Shown here: positions 9,416-19,652 of the stretch, one piece after another
How the letters are laid out: every line of letters begins with the position of its first letter
Position numbering within the stretch: the stretch's first letter is position 1
Source: Agrostemma githago
Taxonomy: Eukaryota > Streptophyta > Magnoliopsida > Caryophyllales > Caryophyllaceae
Length of the DNA: 64,000 bases
Direction: 5' to 3'
Assembly: GCA_958450325.1 (NCBI GenBank)
Contig: OY288243.1
Location: forward strand, 63,844,606-63,908,605
Made by a program: the position numbers and the translations under genes
Notes under the pieces: generated by a model
What the model saw: only the letters and a program-made list of their open reading frames with translations
Database searches by the model: none
What the model was told of the DNA's origin: nothing

Positions 9416-11117
9416 CGTGATGTAGGGCCAAGTTATGGGTGGTCCCGAAAGGTGGAAGGTCGGACTCGGAGAAGGTGATAAGTGGGCCTTCTCCTTTAGA
9501 CTTGTCCTTGAGGTGTGGCAAGATCGTGGCTACCATCTCAGTGGGGGTAACCGATGAGTCGACCTTGATTTCATCACGGGCCCTAGTAAGTGCTGCCCGA
9601 TGCTCCTGAGAACTAACCAAAAGCTGCCATATAGTAATATCAGTTCGGACCCTCTTTAGTTGTCTGACTAGGGCCGCGTCAGCGTTTGGCTCTTCGGGAG
9701 CGAGTTCCGTCCTGGAAGGTTCAGTGACGGTTTCTGGAGTGGTGAGATTGGCCGTGATGGTGTGTGAACCGGCCAGAGCTCTGGCTTTGGCTTTTCGGAT
9801 CTCTTCGATGGTGACGGGGACAGCTTCCCCCTTAGCCAAGTAAACATCATCTTCATCGTCATTCCATATCCCGTTGATTTGGGAAATGAAAGGGGAAATG
9901 AGATGAGAGCAGTCAACTACCTCTCCAGTAAAAATGGCATGAGTAGCAAGAGGATTGTTTTTGTTACTTGGCTTATCACTGGGTAGTGGTATCTTCCCAC
10001 TTTCGATCAGATCTTGAATAAGATGCTTCAACTTCCAGCATTTCTCCGTGTCATGCCCATTGCCTTGGTGGTAGTGGCAATAGGCCTGAATGGTGTAGCT
10101 CTTGGATCGTTTTTCCACGGGAACTTCCGGAATTGGGCCTATCGGTTGGATTACGCCTTTTGAAGACAACCTTTGTAAGGCATTAGCATAGGTTGTCCCT
10201 ATGTCGGTGAATACCCGATTTGGAGTATTCTTTTTGGCCGAGGTGTCCAATGAGTTAACCTCGTCAAAGATGCTTCGGGCTGCCGTTGTGGTGGCGGGCT
10301 TGTTGGAGGATGAACTGGCTCCTTGATACCCTTTGGTAGAGGCCTTAGTAAGGTTCTCTAGCCTTAGATCATCTTTGATTCTAGTACCCATTTCGGTCAA
10401 AGTGGCGAAGTCGGGTATGATGGCGTACCTGAGATGGACTCGGTAAGCGGGGAGGAGGTTTTTGACAAAGGCCTCCACTAGCACTTTTTCGGTGGGCTTG
10501 TCCACCAGCTTAACACTTTTGGTCCTCCACCTTTGAAGGTATTTGGTGAAACCCTCCTTAGGCTCTTGGGCCATAACTTTCAGAGTACTCATGGTAGTCT
10601 GGATTTCAGCATTATCCGCGTAGTTCCGCGCGAATTCCATTGCAACATCGTCCCAGGTTATGTATTTCTTGGGGTCAAGCCTGTAGTACCAGGCTTTTGG
10701 GTGTTTTTCCAGAGAGGAAGCAAAGAGATGCTTAAACATGGTCGATTTGACCCCTTTAACAGCCATAAAGTCCTTGAAAGCCCGAATGTGAAGTACCGGG
10801 TCTTCAGTCCCGTCGAACATTGGCAAGCCCGTTAATTTGAGGTTAGCGGGTAGTTCATCAGTCAAGGGTGAGTAAATGCGAGCATTTTCCGTGAGAATAG
10901 TGTTTCTAGTGGTCGAATGGACCTGTTCCTGCAGCTTTTGGACTGCGCCGGCCAGTGCGGCCAGAGGTCCGTCATCTTCGATCGAAGCATTGGGGGTTCC
11001 CTGCTTCACGGCACTAACCCGAGTGACGATGGCAATTTGGTCCTCCCGCATTCTCCTCAATTGGTCCTGGATTTGGGTCAACGAGGCGGTCAAGTCGTCT
11101 ATGGCTTTTTGCGTCAT
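9375..11117 (-). CDS. gag: Tat-1 gag
   Basis: 580 codons. The N-terminus (about 1-85) is coiled-coil-like. The retrotransposon gag (capsid) domain spans about 90-260, with PMFDGTEDPVLHIRAF and a YLQRWR segment. A CHYHQGNGHDTEKCW motif near 345 is the variant zinc-finger-like segment of plant Ty3 Gag. The last 20 or so residues differ from Tat-2 because of a 2-base loss (CCCTACATC against CCCTATACATC) that ends gag and displaces pol. The ATG at 11115-11117 is the natural start: it lies at the matching place to the Tat-2 start at 50093. Gag would form the particle shell that packages the RNA. Confidence 0.92.
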   Translation of the reverse strand: MTQKAIDDLTASLTQIQDQLRRMREDQIAIVTRVSAVKQGTPNASIEDDGPLAALAGAVQKLQEQVHSTTRNTILTENARIYSPLTDELPANLKLTGLPMFDGTEDPVLHIRAFKDFMAVKGVKSTMFKHLFASSLEKHPKAWYYRLDPKKYITWDDVAMEFARNYADNAEIQTTMSTLKVMAQEPKEGFTKYLQRWRTKSVKLVDKPTEKVLVEAFVKNLLPAYRVHLRYAIIPDFATLTEMGTRIKDDLRLENLTKASTKGYQGASSSSNKPATTTAARSIFDEVNSLDTSAKKNTPNRVFTDIGTTYANALQRLSSKGVIQPIGPIPEVPVEKRSKSYTIQAYCHYHQGNGHDTEKCWKLKHLIQDLIESGKIPLPSDKPSNKNNPLATHAIFTGEVVDCSHLISPFISQINGIWNDDEDDVYLAKGEAVPVTIEEIRKAKARALAGSHTITANLTTPETVTEPSRTELAPEEPNADAALVRQLKRVRTDITIWQLLVSSQEHRAALTRARDEIKVDSSVTPTEMVATILPHLKDKSKGEGPLITFSESDLPPFGTTHNLALHHGDLPQQVSPDDLD

Positions 11118-12178
11118 GGTTCGAGTGAAGGGTGGCCTGTCTGTAAGAGCACCGCGTAATTAGCAACTTAACCCGAATCCTAAGAAAAGTACATCCCGAG
11201 CAAGGGAAAAGAAAGAAGAATAACGGTAATGACTCGGAAAAGACACCTAGACGGGCGACTTGTGGAAAGGTGGGCCTTCCTCAGGATCCAACTATGTGGG
11301 TTGGGCCCTGTCCAAAGGAAGGTTCACGTGAGACATTCCCAGACTTTTAGTCTCGATTGTGTAAATGGGCCAACCTTTGTAGGAGTATGTCCTACGTAGG
11401 TGGGCCTTGCCTCAGTAAAATAAGGCGGACTAGGATAGGGGGGAAACTCGTGATATAAGATCGACAGAGTTTCGACGCTAGGGACTTCAATGACTTATGA
11501 CACGACCCGACACTGCTAAATACGGGAAGTCTAAGAAGAGGAAGTTTTGAAATATGATTTTTTTGAAAAGCCCGAAAAATTCGGGGTGGAACCGGCCCTT
11601 TTCGAGGAAAACGGAAAAGGTGGGCCGGGTGATTGTTTGAAAATTTCGAAAATAATTTCGAGTTTTGAATTGGGCATAATACCGGCTAGAAAAAGGGCTA
11701 TTTTGAGTAAAATCATAAGTCCTAAGTTCGGTATATGTCCGGGGTTTTGAAATTGGATATTTTGAAAAGGATGCAAATTTTGAAAAATGACGGTTTTTGA
11801 AAAAGATGATGTGGATCAAGTAGCACGTAGTCATGGAAACAGTATAATGACGCCATGTATGCTCTTAAGCTAAGTCTCGGTCAGTCTATAAGGGTCTATA
11901 CCAGTGTACATAGCCTATCGAGAATCGGGGCGGACTCCCTAACTCGAGTTGAGATTAGGACATGCCGTAAAACCCATACGAATCGGCTAATGGACACCTT
12001 TGACATAACCAATTTGGACTATATCAATGGTATAGTGGGACGTCGGTCACCAGTACCGGCCCGGGAAAAATGGGGTTATGCATGAACCGTAAAACTAAAA
12101 CGCGTATTGTACTAGTCAGACGATTTCAATTCGAGTCTCACCCTGAAGGATACCAAAGGTTATTAACGCATCAGTAAA
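11118..12178 (-). other. Tat-1 untranslated leader
   Basis: About 1.06 kb between primer site and gag start. It has no long frame and matches the Tat-2 leader (50094-51150), for example GGGACGTCGGTCACCAGTAC and GACACCTAGACGGG. No further signal recognised. Confidence 0.8.
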
Positions 12179-12196
12179 TCCCCAGCGGAGTTGCCA
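12179..12196 (-). promoter_or_regulatory. primer binding site of Tat-1 (tRNA-Arg type)
   Basis: Minus strand TGGCAACTCCGCTGGGGA, three bases from the LTR. It is complementary to the 3' end of a plant tRNA-Arg (from memory) apart from one base; Tat-2 has the full match TGGCGACTCCGCTGGGGA. Confidence 0.85.
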
Positions 12197-12199
12197 AAT

Positions 12200-14588
12200 T
12201 GTGGACATGACATAGGTCCACCCCGGCGCGGCCACACGCGGGTTTGGGGAGGCGAATGAATCTCCATATGAGATGGTCAAATTGAAATTTAAATCGAAGT
12301 TGGAGTCGCCACCGAATTTTATGGTTATTCGGAACCGTTCGAGCCCACTCTATGTCGTAGTGGGCCGTGTACAAAATACGGCCCATTTCCGATGTCCGAG
12401 TTTATTGGGCTCGTCCCTTTGTAGTTCGATACAGATGCCGACTTGAGCGGTTAATCGTATATTGAATGACTCTCGTTGCCAATGGTTTCGGACATCCGGA
12501 AACCACGGTTCTGAGTAAGGGGTGAGGGTACGTGTTGGGAAGTTCACTAAGAACACCCAACCCCGCCCGCACATTAGCGGCCTCTACTAGGATATCAAAT
12601 GATTTTTTAATACGCGCGTTAGTAATACGATGAATGATATGCAAACATTGTTTTCCTAAGCATGTGAGGAATTGAACGGGTTGCTAAGTCGGTTTAATGC
12701 ATGAAAAATTAACGTCAAAGTTGAATTTAGCATGTGAGATTCGTTTTAGTATAATAAAACAAATGATTAAAAAAAGGGATGAATTTGCTACAAGATGAAC
12801 AAACGAGTTAGTATCGATATGTGAAGAAATAATATAGCAAATATGATGAATATGCAAGATCGAGAAAATATTAGTCGAAATCTGAAAAACACGCTGTTTT
12901 GTATAAAAAAGCGATGTTCGAAAAATAATAAAAAAGAACGAAACGGACGCGGCAAGGCAGCCGGCCGCGCGGCTCGCCCGGAACGCCGGCGGGTCGCGTG
13001 GCTGCCTGTTTTGAAAACGGTTTTCGAAAACTCGATGCTTTTATTAAATCGCGTATGAATATTGCATGATTCGTACTCGACTTAATATTTTCGATATTCG
13101 TTATATTCGATAGTTGACTACGAAATCAATATCAAATACTTGGAATAGTTTTAGAAAAGATGTAAATTTTAGAAATTGTTTCGTAGAATAAATAATAAAA
13201 CGAACGAAAAAGTTAAAAAAAGGTTCGGGTTTCAGGCCCGTGCGCGAGTCGCCTGGGCGTGGCGCGACTCGCGTATGGGTCTGTCCGGCTTTTTATTTTT
13301 TGTTCGAAATTGCTAAATTTGATGAATCGCGTACAAAATATGAATTAATTTGTATTCAATTCATGTTTTCGATATTCGTCATATCCGTTATTCAATTATG
13401 AAATCGATATTAGATGTTCGGAATGAATTAAGAACAAAAAAGGTTTTATAAAATTGTTCGAAGAAAAGAAATTTGAACGAAAAAATGTAACGATTTTTAA
13501 TATCGTCGAGATCTTAATATAATTCTTTTCGATACGATATTCGATTATAGAAAATCGATATCATATTTTTAAGAATGTTATGAAAATAGTTTTTTGTTAA
13601 TATCGATATTAGAAATAAAAAAAAAGGACGACGCTTGACCCGTAAAAAGGACACGGACGACGAGGAAGAGAAGAGAAGAAAAGGAGAAATCGGGTTTAGT
13701 ACACCCTCAACCTACATGCTTTTGTTAACTCGGATCGGGGCTCGTCGGAATGTGGCTAGGCACGGGAGCGTCGAGGTGATGTCGGTCGGACTAGGATGTC
13801 TCGGTGAAGGTGTCGGGTGAAGGGTGACGGGTATCCTTCGGGTTTGCAATATCGGTTTCGATGAGTGTATGTGTAAGGACGATTATGGATGTGTGTTGTG
13901 TGAATAATTGATTCGTCTCTGAATAATTGTTGTGTCTATGATTGAAAGTTGTGTCTTTTGATGATTTCTGATTGTTGAAAGTGTTGCATGCAAGGGGCTA
14001 TTTATAGGGAGTTCCCGACCTTGGCTAGGAGGTGTGTTTGAGTTAGAATTACCGCTTGGGTAAGAAGCTGAGAAGAACGAGAATTCCGTTTTCTTGTGGA
14101 GGAAGAAAAGGGAATCCGGCTGGTTTATGCTACTCGGCCGAGTGTTTGCACTCGGTCGGGTGTTTGAATCAGTTTTCGGATAGGATTCCTGCTTGAGATC
14201 GAATTCTACCTTAAACGAAATTGTTTAATATTTTGTGTAGCTGATTTTTTTTGTAGAGTTTGGGTAAGAACTGGACACGTGAGATGCCACGGTCGGTCCA
14301 TAAGTCTCGGGAAAATCTTTGACCGGTTTTTGACTCGGTCGCTAAAAGACGGTTTTACCCCTAGTGTCGGATTCGACCCAAATTAGTGTTATTTGACTCG
14401 AAACGACCCACTGGGCCTGAATTTGAGATTGGTTTTGTGAAATTTGTACTCCTTAAAAAAACCCAAGCTAAATATCCATGATTTCGAGCCCATTTCCGAG
14501 TACGTTAAAGCATGTTTGCGTCCGATCATCATCGGGTGTTTGTCGGAAACTACTATAGACACCTGGCAGCAAAATGTGGGTGTCTACA
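12200..14588 (-). repeat. 5' LTR of Tat-1
   Basis: 2389 bases, TGTGGACATG at the left and GTGTCTACA at the right on the plus strand. TATA box (minus strand CTATAAATAG) at 13998-14007. U3 has a pair of short palindromes, ACTCGGCCGAGT and a decayed second copy, near 14131-14161, the match of 1735-1764 in the other LTR. A GC-rich patch near 12950-13010 and near 13230-13275 interrupts an otherwise AT-rich body. Confidence 0.93.
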
Positions 14589-14945
14589 CATCTATTTCAA
14601 GATCTCAAAATATTATGGAGTGCATAATAATATTAATAATTATTATAATGACAATGATGATAAAAAAAAATAGAAAATAATAATAATAACGATAATAATA
14701 ACAATGACAATGATGATGACGACAACGACAATGACGATGATAATAATAATTTGTTACGGAGTATTATTATTATTAATATTAAGAGATACAAGTAATAAAA
14801 ATAACAACAACAATAATATTATTATCATTATTATTAATTTTTTATGAAAAGAAACTTGTATTAATATCGAAATGCAACAACAACAACAACAATAATAACA
14901 ACTTATTGTAATTTGTTTCAATCTTTATACAACTTCCGTTTCATA

Positions 14946-14976
<31 letters not shown>

Positions 14977-15029
14977 TTTGTTGATATTAATATATTAATA
15001 ATAATAATATTATTATTATTATTGCAGCA
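14589..15029. repeat. AT-rich simple repeats
   Basis: Runs of AAT, AAC, ATG and AAAT units (for example AATAAATAAATAAATAATAA near 14946), with no coding frame. It separates Tat-1 from the truncated Athila LTR and may mark the lost left part of that element. Confidence 0.85.
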
Positions 15030-15189
15030 TTATTTTAGGAGCTGAAAATATTGGAGCTGAGCTGAAAATATTAGAGCTGAGTTGAGCTGAGCTTATAGGA
15101 GCTTGGCTGAGCTGATACGAGCTGGGCTGAGCTGATAGAAGCTGAGCTGGTCTGAAACGGGCTGAAAATAAGCTGAAAAGAACAGGGCC
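15030..15189. repeat. GAGCTGA-type degenerate tandem repeat
   Basis: About 20 variants of AGCTGA / GAGCTGAGCTGA in 150 bases, ending AAGCTGAAAAGAACAGGGCC. The sharp change at 15190 to Athila LTR sequence shows a junction. The end looks like the subterminal part of a DNA transposon, but no partner end is visible. Confidence 0.6.
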
Positions 15190-16067
15190 TTACTCCTTAA
15201 TTAGTAGAAAAGTCTCCATCTTTATTGAAGATTGTGCTTAATTGTTGAAGATTCTTATTTCTCTTATTGAAGATTGAAGATTTATGCATGGATTAGTGAC
15301 AAATTCTTGTGTATTTCTCCAAGATTCAATCTTTTATTTATCTTCATCTTCCTCTTTAAATCTTCTCCATTGTGGGTAAAATTCTCTCCTCTCCCTTGTC
15401 TCTATTAGTATAATTGTTAGTGTAGTTTTTATGCATGCTTTAGACAATTTATCTCTTATTAGTGTTTTATTATTACTCATCATGACTAGTGAGTAGATTT
15501 CTTTGTTGGGGAATTAGGGAGAAGGATTTGGATGATTTGATTCAAGGGATGTTGGTGGGTTGTTTACTTGTTAATTATCAATTTTATGGTTTTTGTGTCT
15601 TTGTTGACTTAGAATCGCGACTAGGCCGACCTTGACTCATTTCTACCAATATGGGGAAACTCGGGGTAGAAATTACCTTAGATTAAGACTTACCCTTTCG
15701 TCGCGAAAGCGGGTTTAGGTAGGTTGGGTGAGAAACCGAAAGGTGGCAACCTCCCTTTTTAACGTTGTAACAAAAACTCGATCCCGAGACTCTAAGACCA
15801 TATTTCTGAATCCCGACTCTCCCCAACACTTTTCCTAGATATTGCCCCTAGCTTTAGTAGTATAGTTTGCTAGCAATAGTTCGACCTCTCTCTCGACCCA
15901 AAACCCCCATCTCAATCCTCCAATCACGATTAGACCCTAGACTTGACCATTACGGCTTAACCCCTCTCCCTGCGGATCGATCCCGACCTACCACTACTAC
16001 GTTAGTTAGGTTAGTCGGAGTTAAAAATATTGTTTGATTGTACGGGTCGCGACGCCCACACACATCA
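15190..16067 (+). repeat. 5' LTR of Athila element, left part missing
   Basis: Matches 24480-25412 nearly base for base, except that a segment of about 60 bases (near 24546-24597) is absent here. Ends in ACACACATCA. U3 and the TATA box are lost, so this LTR has no promoter. Confidence 0.9.
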
Positions 16068-16070
16068 AAA

Positions 16071-16088
16071 TGGCGCCGTTGCCGGGGA
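16071..16088 (+). promoter_or_regulatory. primer binding site of Athila (tRNA-Asp)
   Basis: TGGCGCCGTTGCCGGGGA, three bases after the LTR end. It is the complement of the 3' end of plant tRNA-Asp and the usual Athila primer site. Confidence 0.93.
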
Positions 16089-16362
16089 GACGGTGATTAG
16101 TTGATTGATTAAGTCTTTGTTTTATTGTGATTGGATAATTGTTTTTCTTTCCTCTTACCCTAGTGCCATTAGGGGCTAGGAGGACTCATTGTTTGTTGAG
16201 TTTTTGCTAGGTGTACTCTTGATTTAGGTTGCTTGATCCCCATTCGGAGAACAAGTCGCTTGGAAATATTGTGACCGAAGCAACAACTCGATAGTGTAAT
16301 CCTCCATCAATTTCATCATTTCTCAACACTCCATCTTCAAAACAACTTCCAAGGATTCAAGT

Positions 16363-18854
16363 ATGGCTACACTTGGGTCCCATTCTCAACCATCTATTGA
16401 AGAGATTTCTTCACCCGTCTTCATTGGAGCCATCCCGGAGAGTTTCGAGTTTAAACCTTCTATCATCCATTTAATTCAACAACAAACTTTTCGAGGTTTG
16501 TCGGATGAAGATGTGATAGTGCATGTTTGTCTTTTCAAGGAAAGTCTTATTGGTGTCAAGCTTGAAGGTGTCACCGAGTGCCAACTACGTCGGATTCTTT
16601 TTCCTCGCACCTTGCGTGATGGAGCAAGGAGATGGATTAAAAGTTTCCCCAACAATACTTTTCACACTTGGGAACACTTGAGCAACGCATTCCTCGAAAA
16701 ATACTACCCACCATCCAAGACCAACAAATTCCGAAAAGAAATTCAAACATTCCAACAACAAGAAAATGAAAGCGTAGGTAGAGCCTGAGACCGATTTCAA
16801 ACGTTGCAAAGGAAATGTCCGCACCACGGCATCCCTAGTTGGCTTCTACTTCATATATTCTTCCACTCGTTATTGGACAACGCCAAAGATAATGTCAATG
16901 CGGCGGCAAAAGGCGATTTCTTTTTGTTAAATGAAATCGAATCTACAAAACTCATTGAAAGGATAGCCAAGAATGATGAATACTCCGAAAATGATCAACA
17001 TGAAGAGCTAAGTGGTGATTCGACATCGTCAACCGAGAGTAGAACCGAACTTGAAGCTAGAATTGAAGAGTTGGTCAAGCAATTTGAAGTCTATGTTGCT
17101 AGAGCCAATTCTCCACCCAAGACCAGAACATCTCCACCAAGAAGAGTAAGTTCACCGAGACGATCGTCCATTTCACCATCGAAATTGTATCGTATTGAAA
17201 TTCCATGTGATCATTGCGGGAGATATGACCACGATTCTGAATTGTGTATGAGAAAGGAGAGTGCTCATCAAGCCAACACCCAAAGAACCCATGATAGACC
17301 TCAAACGAACAATCCTAATTCGGGGACCGGATTTTATTCCATGCCTACTCAAGGATCACATCCTTTTCCAAGAGCCCCCAATCAAAGGGTTTATCCTAAT
17401 TCGTATGGACCTCGTTATCAATCGAGACCTCCTCACACACATCAATTCAATCAAGGCTATTTCCATCCTCAAGGACCGCCTAGACCGAACTATGGTCCAC
17501 CTTTTGGAACTCATCCTCAATTTAATCAAGGTCCTCCTTTCGGAGCTTATCCACCGCCTAATCAAGGTCCTCCAAGGAACTTTCAAGGAAACTCTCAACC
17601 CTTTTATGACATTCAACAAACTATTAAGTTCTTGTTGGAAGAAAATGCGTCAAATCGAGCTAGACTCGAAGCTCTAGAAGCACGAGCCGCGTCTCGAGCT
17701 CGATCTTCTCGAGAGCCGACCGACTCTTTCAACAAAGCATCCGTGAATGCCGTTAAGGTAATTAGTAAAGAGGAACCGGTGAAATCTTTTGACCCACAAA
17801 TTACATCTCATCCCTCAATCAATCAACTTGATGAGAAAGTGGTCGAGGATGTAACCGAAAAATCAAGGAGAGATCCGTCGAAGTATCTTGTGAAAGACCT
17901 TGCATTTGTTATCGAACAAATTCCAATAGAGGACACAAATCTAGTGTCTAGGATTGAAGTACCTCCTTTGAATGACAAGCCAACAACCCTATTCAATGAT
18001 CAAGCCTTGGGAATGATAACCTTCACCGACCTTATTGAAAACATTGTCACAAGCACATCTATGCCTACCCCGTCCGATTACATCCGAGACATCATTTTGA
18101 AACCCGCCGAGGAGGAAAAGGCTCCCGTTTCTCCAAAGACCAACCCTAAAGCTACAATTCCCATTAAACTAGGAGATCCGAGTAGTTTTGTCATTCCATG
18201 CTCCATCGACCATGTCTTAATAGACCGTGCTTTGTGCGACCTTGGAGCCGACATTAGTTTGATGCCCTTAGCCATTGCTCGCACTATTTATATTAAAGAC
18301 TTGGATTATTTTCCCGTGAATGTGGAAATGGCCGATGGGACACTAAAGAACCCTACGGATTGAATCTTAATCTCATGGTTAATGTGGGGAGTTTATATAT
18401 CCCCATCGACTTCGTCATTTTGGACATGCCAATTGAGGAGCGAAATCCTATCCTTTTGGGACGGCCTTTTCTAGCCACCGGTGGGGTGATTATCGATGTG
18501 AAGCGAGGACGTTTATCTTTCAATGTCGCTAATGAAATGGTCCAATTTGTGCTTCCTGCGTTCCTTCCCGAAGATCCTCCTAATACGGAGTTTTGGAACC
18601 AAATGGTGGAGTTCCCATCAAATGAAGAGCCTTCTACCGAAGATCTTGACTACGATGATGAAGAAGACGACGGTGCCCTATTCATACTTGGTTCTACCTC
18701 CGACGAAGATATTCCCGAAGAATTTGCCATGCTTCCCGAGGTAGCGCAACTTATGAATATGCCGGAGTTTAGAGAAAAGCTCAAGATCGGTAACGTGAAA
18801 TTTGGAGTGAATGATCAAGACCCTTCGGGTTGCTTTTCAAGCAACCCCAACTAA
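16363..18854 (+). pseudogene. gag-pro: Athila gag-protease, broken
   Basis: One frame from 16363 to about 18355 with a single TGA at 16786-16788 (position of a tryptophan in related Gags), then a 1-base frameshift near 18350 after which the frame continues to 18854. The Gag domain is at residues about 70-215 (LRDGARRWI, FLEKYYPPSKT, RKCPHHGIP). A true zinc knuckle CDHCGRYDHDSELC (CX2CX4HX4C) sits near residue 282, followed by a proline/glutamine-rich stretch with FNQGPP repeats. The protease core is LCDLGADISLMPL near 625, and LLGRPFLATGG lies after the frameshift. Related Athila elements continue into RT; here the frame ends in an acidic tail. Confidence 0.9.
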
Positions 18855-19149
18855 TCTCAAACTATTCAATTCGGTTTGGTGGTGTCCATAATAACCACCT
18901 TGTAAATATTTGTATATTATTTTCTCTTTTTATTCTCCTTGGACAACAGTTTTTGGATTTTTCTTTTGGAGCCTGTTTTGGTACCTGCAGGAATCGTGAA
19001 GATTTCTTTCGGAATTTTTGGGGATGCGCTTTAAACGATTATGAATAATCATGGATTGAGAAGATTGGTTTATTTGAAGAGCTAAGGATGGTTTGGGCCA
19101 AGTCAAAGAGATTTTTCGTAGCAAAGTCCCGTTTTGAAGTGAATATTTT
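18855..19149. other. Athila noncoding stretch where pol is missing
   Basis: No RT, RNase H or integrase motif on either strand. TA-rich then ordinary sequence; nothing recognised. Confidence 0.6.
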
Positions 19150-19446
19150 ACCGGGTGAAATTTCACCCGGTGGCAACTTTGCTCGAAATTAAAGGAATTG
19201 ACGGAAAATCCGTCGGGCAAAATTTCACCCGGTGGAATCTCACCGAGCGAAACTTCGCCCTGCGGTAAAAATATTTTGCGACTTGGAATTGACGGAAATC
19301 TGACCGGGCGAAATTTCGCCCGGTGGGATCTGATCGGGCGAAATTTCGCCCGGTGGTGAAGTAGCGCGGAAATGACAAGAATTGACCCGAATACCGTCGG
19401 GCGAAATTTCGCCCGATGGTGATCCACCGGGCGAAAAATCACCCCG
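19150..19446. repeat. Palindrome array inside Athila, before second frame
   Basis: Seven copies of a 20-22 base palindrome of the type CCGGGCGAAATTTCGCCCGG, starting near 19150, 19213, 19242, 19303, 19333, 19395 and 19425. Copies at 19150, 19303 and 19333 are perfect or nearly so; others differ at one or two bases (GTGAAATTTCAC, GCAAAATTTCAC). The same motif is in the U3 of the right LTR (23999-24224). Confidence 0.9.
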
Positions 19447-19652
19447 CGTCACTTACCCAGCCAAACCCACCCTTTCTCATCTTCATAATTCACTTTCCCT
19501 ATCTCTCTCCTCAACCAAACCCCAAACAAACCCCAAATCCTCTACCTTAAACCACCTCTAATCCCTCCATTCCTTCACCAAAATCCAATTAAATGACATA
19601 TTTCGCATCCTTATCACATTCCTAACATCTTCTTGGAGTTTGTTTCAAGAAA
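19447..19652 (+). other. pyrimidine-rich leader before the ORF1/env-like frame
   Basis: C/T- and CCAAA-rich DNA (AAACCCCAAACAAACCCC) between the palindrome array and the ATG at 19653. It resembles a plant 5' untranslated leader; no clear TATA box was seen. Confidence 0.4.

Larger units (their letters stand above)
1..14588 (-). mobile_element. Tat-type Ty3/Gypsy LTR retrotransposon, copy 1 (Tat-1), left end outside window
   Basis: Read on the minus strand the order is 5' LTR (12200-14588), primer site, gag, pol, an extra gene in opposite orientation, polypurine tract, 3' LTR (1-2191, cut by the window start; about 203 bases missing). LTRs start TGTAGACACC and end TGTCCACA in element orientation. 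A gag followed by protease, RT, two RNase H domains and integrase without a chromodomain is the plan of the Tat lineage. I count roughly 25 substitutions between the two LTRs, near 1 percent, so the insertion is fairly recent. The target duplication cannot be checked because the left flank is outside the window. Damage: a 2-base loss between gag and pol and a broken antisense gene. A close relative, Tat-2, lies at 38713-53466. Confidence 0.93.

Noticed and set aside
10876..11163. Plus-strand frames opposite gag
   Set aside because: Shadows of the gag frame.
19150..19446. CRISPR-like repeat array
   Set aside because: The repeats are palindromes with irregular spacing inside a plant retroelement; there are no cas genes and the host is a plant.
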